Source: Anticarsia gemmatalis
Taxonomy: Eukaryota > Arthropoda > Insecta > Lepidoptera > Erebidae
DNA: 64,000 nucleotides
Assembly (NCBI RefSeq): GCF_050436995.1
Contig: NC_134775.1
Location: forward strand, 3,697,124-3,761,123
Reading direction: 5' to 3'
Shown piece by piece: positions 60,338 to 64,000 of this stretch. Positions within the stretch are counted from its first letter, which is position 1. Each line of letters opens with the position of its first letter. Under the pieces are notes generated by a model. The model saw nothing but the letters and a program-made list of their open reading frames with translations. It was not told where the DNA came from and did not search any database. The position numbers and the translations under genes were made by a program.

Positions 60338-60565
60338 GTCGCGTTTTTCATAACAAACGACACTAGGAGATCAGAAGATCGCAGTGGTAATTTATATTGA
60401 TATAATTAATGTGTGCATGCATCAAGTGTATCAGTGGGGCCCCGCCCAGCTATAGGCATGGCCGCTTTCACCCAAAATTCTTTATACACACACAGCGTAA
60501 ATAGCTTATTGCTGTCGCGATTGATACGTTTTGGGGCTCCGACTATATCTCTTGGTTGCTCCTGA
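60338..60565. repeat. Class A module with truncated F box
   Basis: R box GTCGCGTTTTTCATAACAAA, CGACACTAGGAGATCAGAAG; GC box GTGGGGCCCCGCCCA (60434); CATGGCCGCTTTCAC; then CTCTTGGTTGCTCCTGAC, after which the F box is replaced by the LINE tail at 60566. Confidence 0.8.
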
Positions 60566-60912
60566 CACTATGTCGACTGTTACACTATGTCGACTGATAA
60601 TAACGATCAAGACAACACCCTTCCGACAAATATATATATAACAATACTTACATAAATTTTATTCAACAAATGATCCCCCCTGAACTACACACTTGTATTC
60701 AATTATGTTTTTTACAGTTCCTATTAGATATAAGGTATAGTTTATAAGTTACATTTTATATTTTTGTATGTATGTTGTTTCTATGTTACTTACATATAAA
60801 TGTTGTGCATGTCTATAATTGGCGTGAGCACATGACTTGGCCTTTACTATAATATTTTTGTATACTTTTGTTTTTATGCTATTGATATGCCAATAAATAA
60901 ATAAATATTAAC
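60566..60912 (+). mobile_element. LINE 3' tail interrupting an F box
   Basis: Starts with a 15-base direct repeat ACACTATGTCGACTG (twice) and ends CCAATAAATAAATAAATA. The phrase GCATGTCTATAATTGGCGTG lies within it. No coding part remains. It begins exactly where the F box of the preceding class A module should continue. Confidence 0.5.
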
Positions 60913-61090
60913 ATGTATTATGCTAAGGTGTTGGGTTTATCGCAATCAATTTAAACATTATACTCATATTATTTAATAACAACGTCCTAATTTCGTCCAA
61001 AGGTTAACCCGAGGAAAACATTTTTAGCTTAAAAAACTTAGTTTACTTTTTGGAGAACATTTGTTTTTCAAAATTAAAGACATAGTCTCT

Positions 61091-61385
61091 GTCACGTTTT
61101 TCATAACAACCGACATTGGGAGATCAGAAATGGGCAAGAGTTCTTCGATTCCGGAAACATTACAAATGTGTGCGTGTGTGTGTATTTAATCAGCTTCATA
61201 GTGGGGCCCCAAGTGTGATGCACAGGTATTGGCTATATTTAAGTAACTAGTCCACGCCCAGATTGCACCCTGGAAATGGAGATACACCTATCCCAGACCC
61301 GACCTCGACAATGTTTTTCGTACAAAATATGTTTGCACTTTCTCGCAGTTCCTGATTTTCTAGCAATTAATGTTTTGGAAAACAC
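61091..61385. repeat. Class A module
   Basis: R box GTCACGTTTTTCATAACAAC, CGACATTGGGAGATCAGAAA, GGCAAGAG; GC box GTGGGGCCCCAAG (61201); F box GCAGTTCCTGATTTTCTAGC, AATGTTTTGGAAAACACC. Span 295 bp. Confidence 0.85.
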
Positions 61386-61787
61386 CGTAGTGCTTGAGCA
61401 TACAGGCGAGTTTTAAATGCATTTGAAGAAGATTCACTTTTTTACATAGAAGAGAGAAAAATATATTTTTTAGAAAGGACTTATTAAACAGTCGATAACT
61501 GTCTTTAGCATAACAGTAACAAGACCAATTATTATTTTATTTACAAATCTTGGGTCCTGTGTCGTCTTATTTAAAGAGAGGTATTTTTTAAATTTTTAAC
61601 TATTAGGTACTAAATGTACACACATATTATAATGTGTAATAGCATTAAATATAAAAACAAAAATGCATCTCTTTATATTTACTTATTAGAATACATTAGT
61701 CACGTTGGATGCATGAAAACGTCATTGTTTAGTCAAAAAGTTCGCCCATGAAAAACATTGCCTATCAAAGATTAAAGACATAGTCTG
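61386..61787. other. AT-rich spacer
   Basis: No gene or transposon end seen. Confidence 0.4.
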
Positions 61788-62420
61788 TGTCACGTTTTTC
61801 ATAACAACCGGCACTGGGACATCAGAAATGGCCAAGAGTAGCCTTCAAACATTGTACGTGTGGGGGACAGGGGGGCCCCAACCCATTCATAAATATCAGG
61901 TGTACTGCAATATGGCCGCTGTAAAATACATTCGCTACGTGTACACTGCATATTATAGTTAGAGGTACAGTGGGAGTCTCGCGACCATAGATTATACCTC
62001 TCCGTATCTCCTCGTGGCTTAGTTAACAAAAGCCGCGCGGATCGATCTTTGAGGTTAAGCTATGCTTGCCGAGGTTGTTCTGTGGATGGGTGACCATCTT
62101 ATACATATCGAGTTTCTCCGTGTTTCGGAAGGCACGTTAAATTGTGGGTCCCGGCTATCATTTTCGAAGATCTTTGACAGTCGTTAACAGTAGTCAGAAG
62201 CTTGAAAGTCTGACAACCAGTCTTACCGAAGGGTATCGTGTTATTACCCAGGTATTGGGTTGTGGAGGTCAGATAGGCAGTCGCTCCATGTAAAACAATG
62301 GTATCCAGCTGCATCCGGTGAGACTGGAAGCCGACTCCAACATAGTTTGGAACAAAGGCTAAGCCAATATATATATATATCTCCTCATGTCCTATTACTC
62401 AATGTTTTGGAAAACGTGAA
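61788..62420. repeat. Class A module split by a 5S-derived SINE
   Basis: R box GTCACGTTTTTCATAACAAC, CGGCACTGGGACATCAGAAA, GCCAAGAG; GC box GGGGGGCCCCAACCC (61871); ATATGGCCGCTG; start of the F box TATCTCCTC; SINE 62014-62368; then CTCCTCATGTCCTATTACTC, AATGTTTTGGAAAACGTGAA. The 9-bp TATCTCCTC is present on both sides. Confidence 0.85.
62014..62368 (+). mobile_element. 5S-rRNA-derived SINE (HaSE3-like), copy 2
   Basis: Head GTGGCTTAGTTAACAAAAGC, then GAGGTTAAGCTATGCTTGCC and GTGGATGGGTGACCATC from 5S rRNA, the same body as the 1070-1438 copy, and tail GGAACAAAGGCTAAGCC with an AT run. Target duplication TATCTCCTC at 62005-62013 and 62378-62386. Confidence 0.88.
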
Positions 62421-62961
62421 TCGTTCTATCTGTTGTCTAGACTGTAGGGTGAATTGACTAGAGTTACAAAAAGAAAGAAGTAGCCTTCTCTGGTCTCTGC
62501 TTACCTCTATGTGAATAAAAATGATTTCATATATGTATGTATGGATGTACAAAAAAAACAGTTCTTTAAAAGTTTAAACTAACGTTTTAACTACAGCTGA
62601 TATAAGTGAATTGTTTTTAATGTTTATTTTCTTAATTTGTTTTTTTTTTTACAGAAAATTTTACTTTTATACTTGAACCTCAGTTTACTTCAAGAGTAAG
62701 GACGTTCGTACACAAGGCTACGCAAGTCTTCGATACTTAACGAATTCAGTCTTCAAGCAACTACAAATCTAAGCATGGGAGGAAAGTACGAATCCTAATG
62801 GATTCTTCGTGTCGGAGATATGAGTCTTGGCCTAGCGTATGAACTTTAGCCTTTGGTTACTAGACAACGTAAAGGGATAAAGATAAAACGAGTGATTTAG
62901 TTAATATAAATAGTTAAAACACAAAGACCTTTAAATAAAGGCCTCAGTGAACGGTGACCAA
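62421..62961. other. AT-rich spacer
   Basis: No gene or transposon end seen. Confidence 0.4.
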
Positions 62962-63233
62962 GTCACGTTTTTCATAACAAACTGGACTAGGAAATCAGGA
63001 GAGAGCAGGAGTAATGACAACAACGTATGCTATTAATATGTGCAATGAGAAAGCGGGGCCCCACAAACGTTCAATGTGTTCATGTAGTTCTGAAATACAC
63101 ACAACACACTCAACACGCACACTGAAAGCCCTATTTACTATCGTTTATATATATTAATTTATATTCCAGAATTCATGTTAACTACTCTAAGTAACTCCTG
63201 ATTTTCTGGTGTTCAATGTTTTGAACAACGTGA
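62962..63233. repeat. Class A module
   Basis: R box AGTCACGTTTTTCATAACAA, ACTGGACTAGGAAATCAGGA, GAGCAGGAGT; GC box GCGGGGCCCCACA (63053); F box AAGTAACTCCTGATTTTCTG, GTTCAATGTTTTGAACAACG, TGAC. Span 272 bp. The last module seen in the window. Confidence 0.85.
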
Positions 63234-63769
63234 CTCACACTAACATATGCTTATACATAGGGGTATCCCAACTAGCACACAAGCGCTATAACAAGCTGCA
63301 CAATGGCCGGTTAAAGGATTTTTATAACGGCTTTGGCTCCTTTAGTAAGAAGTATAGTGGTTCTATAAGCGGCTACAGATCTCTTGTAGCGTCAAATAGG
63401 CCCATACTGTCCAGCTTATAGCTCGATGTTGGATCTACAATGGATCTACAGTGGTCGTAAATAGTAATTATAATAGTGGCTGTACAGAGGTGGTTAGCGC
63501 CACGAGACTTCGAAAAAGTTCTTGTAGCGCGATTATACCACCTTCATCTTATTTTAGCGCTCCTGTATAACGGTAATAAATGTTAACGCTTTAAATTTGT
63601 AATATGGTCGGTTTATTATGGTGTAAACTAAATATATTTTATTAAAATGAATCATCAGTGACAAATGAGGAGACATTTATTTTTACGGATTGGATTATTA
63701 AAATAACAAGTAGTCTATCGCTTTTATTTCTTCGTGTACGTGATATGAAAGTGCGAGTTCCAGTTTGCT
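63234..63769. other. Non-coding stretch, possible MITE remnant
   Basis: Contains AAGCGCTATAACAAGCTGCA near 63280 and a loosely complementary GTAGCGCGATTATACC region near 63523, which may be ends of a decayed MITE. A 70-codon frame crossing the box has no family resemblance. Confidence 0.35.
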
Positions 63770-64000
63770 GTCAATCTATACTTATAATAAATCTGTAGAG
63801 AGGTCAATTCTGTACATTGAATATATTTAAAAAAAAACCAATGGGGGATGTTTATTAACGGATACTGATACCGAATCTGCAATTTATAATTTTCTTTTCT
63901 GTCTGTCTGTCTGTCTGTCTGTCCTCCGTCTGTATGTGTCGCTATCACGTAAAAACTACCGGATAGAATGCACTGAAATTTGGTATATGCATAGAATAAG
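63770..64000 (+). repeat. RTE-type 3' repeat with CTGT microsatellite, runs off the window
   Basis: TATAATAAATCTGTAGAGAG, a (CTGT)n run (63897-63923), then AAACTACCGGATAGAATGCA and TGAAATTTGGTATATGCA. This wording is typical of RTE LINE 3' ends in Lepidoptera. The right end lies outside the window. Confidence 0.65.

Overview
The window is non-coding, transposon-packed DNA from an insect, almost certainly a moth and probably a noctuoid. The evidence is the mixture of families present: 5S-rRNA-derived SINEs, a TTAA-flanked piggyBac derivative, BEL/Pao, 412/mdg1-like Gypsy, RTE and esterase-ORF1 LINEs, a Penelope-like element, and many copies of a short RTE-like 3' repeat ending TATTAGTATAGAT. 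I found no host protein-coding gene with confidence. One candidate host promoter and first exon lies near 4.3 kb, and one broken zinc-binding domain fragment lies at 8.3-8.5 kb.

Layout. 0.7-12.1 kb: small conserved boxes, SINEs, RTE-like 3' repeats, an intact IS630/Tc1/mariner transposon (5535-7997, long inverted repeats, apparent DD36D transposase) inserted in one of those repeats, and a MITE (9438-9962). 12.27-25.06 kb: one ~4.4-kb LINE split by three later insertions, each with a target-site duplication. These are an internally deleted piggyBac (14522-15500), a BEL/Pao element with an open 1733-residue polyprotein but no 3' LTR (16779-22912), and a 5'-truncated RNase H LINE (23024-24285). 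Removing each insert restores the LINE frame. 25-41 kb: SINEs, a Penelope-like element (29052-30769), a mariner fossil (31204-32489), and two DNA transposons carrying nested elements. 41.96-47.68 kb: a young Ty3/Gypsy element with identical LTRs and three ORFs, one encoding a small membrane protein that looks myristoylated. 50.8-55.9 kb: a tRNA-like SINE, a LINE-ORF1-like retrosequence and a full-length RTE LINE with one frameshift and one stop. 56-64 kb: a dense run of conserved modules with a few LINE tails and SINEs.

The most unusual feature is a window-wide array of diverged conserved modules lying between the transposons. Three boxes recur: an F box (CTGATATCCTAGT, about 5 nt, then TGTTTTGGAAAACGTGAC), its inverted form (R box, starting GTCACGTTTT), and a palindromic-core GC box (TGGGCGGGGCCCCAC, usually next to TGCACACA). 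I count about 40 F boxes and about a dozen R boxes from 2 to 63 kb. They form at least four stereotyped architectures: class A (R - GC - F, both boxes pointing outward, about 260-310 bp once inserts are removed), class B (GC - F - GC - F), class C (GC - F) and class D (F followed by a cluster of CAGCTG sites). Intervening DNA is largely unalignable by eye, and transposons have landed inside several modules. The function is unknown. Divergent or alternative promoters, insulator-like elements, a piRNA-source locus or an old non-autonomous transposon family are all possible.
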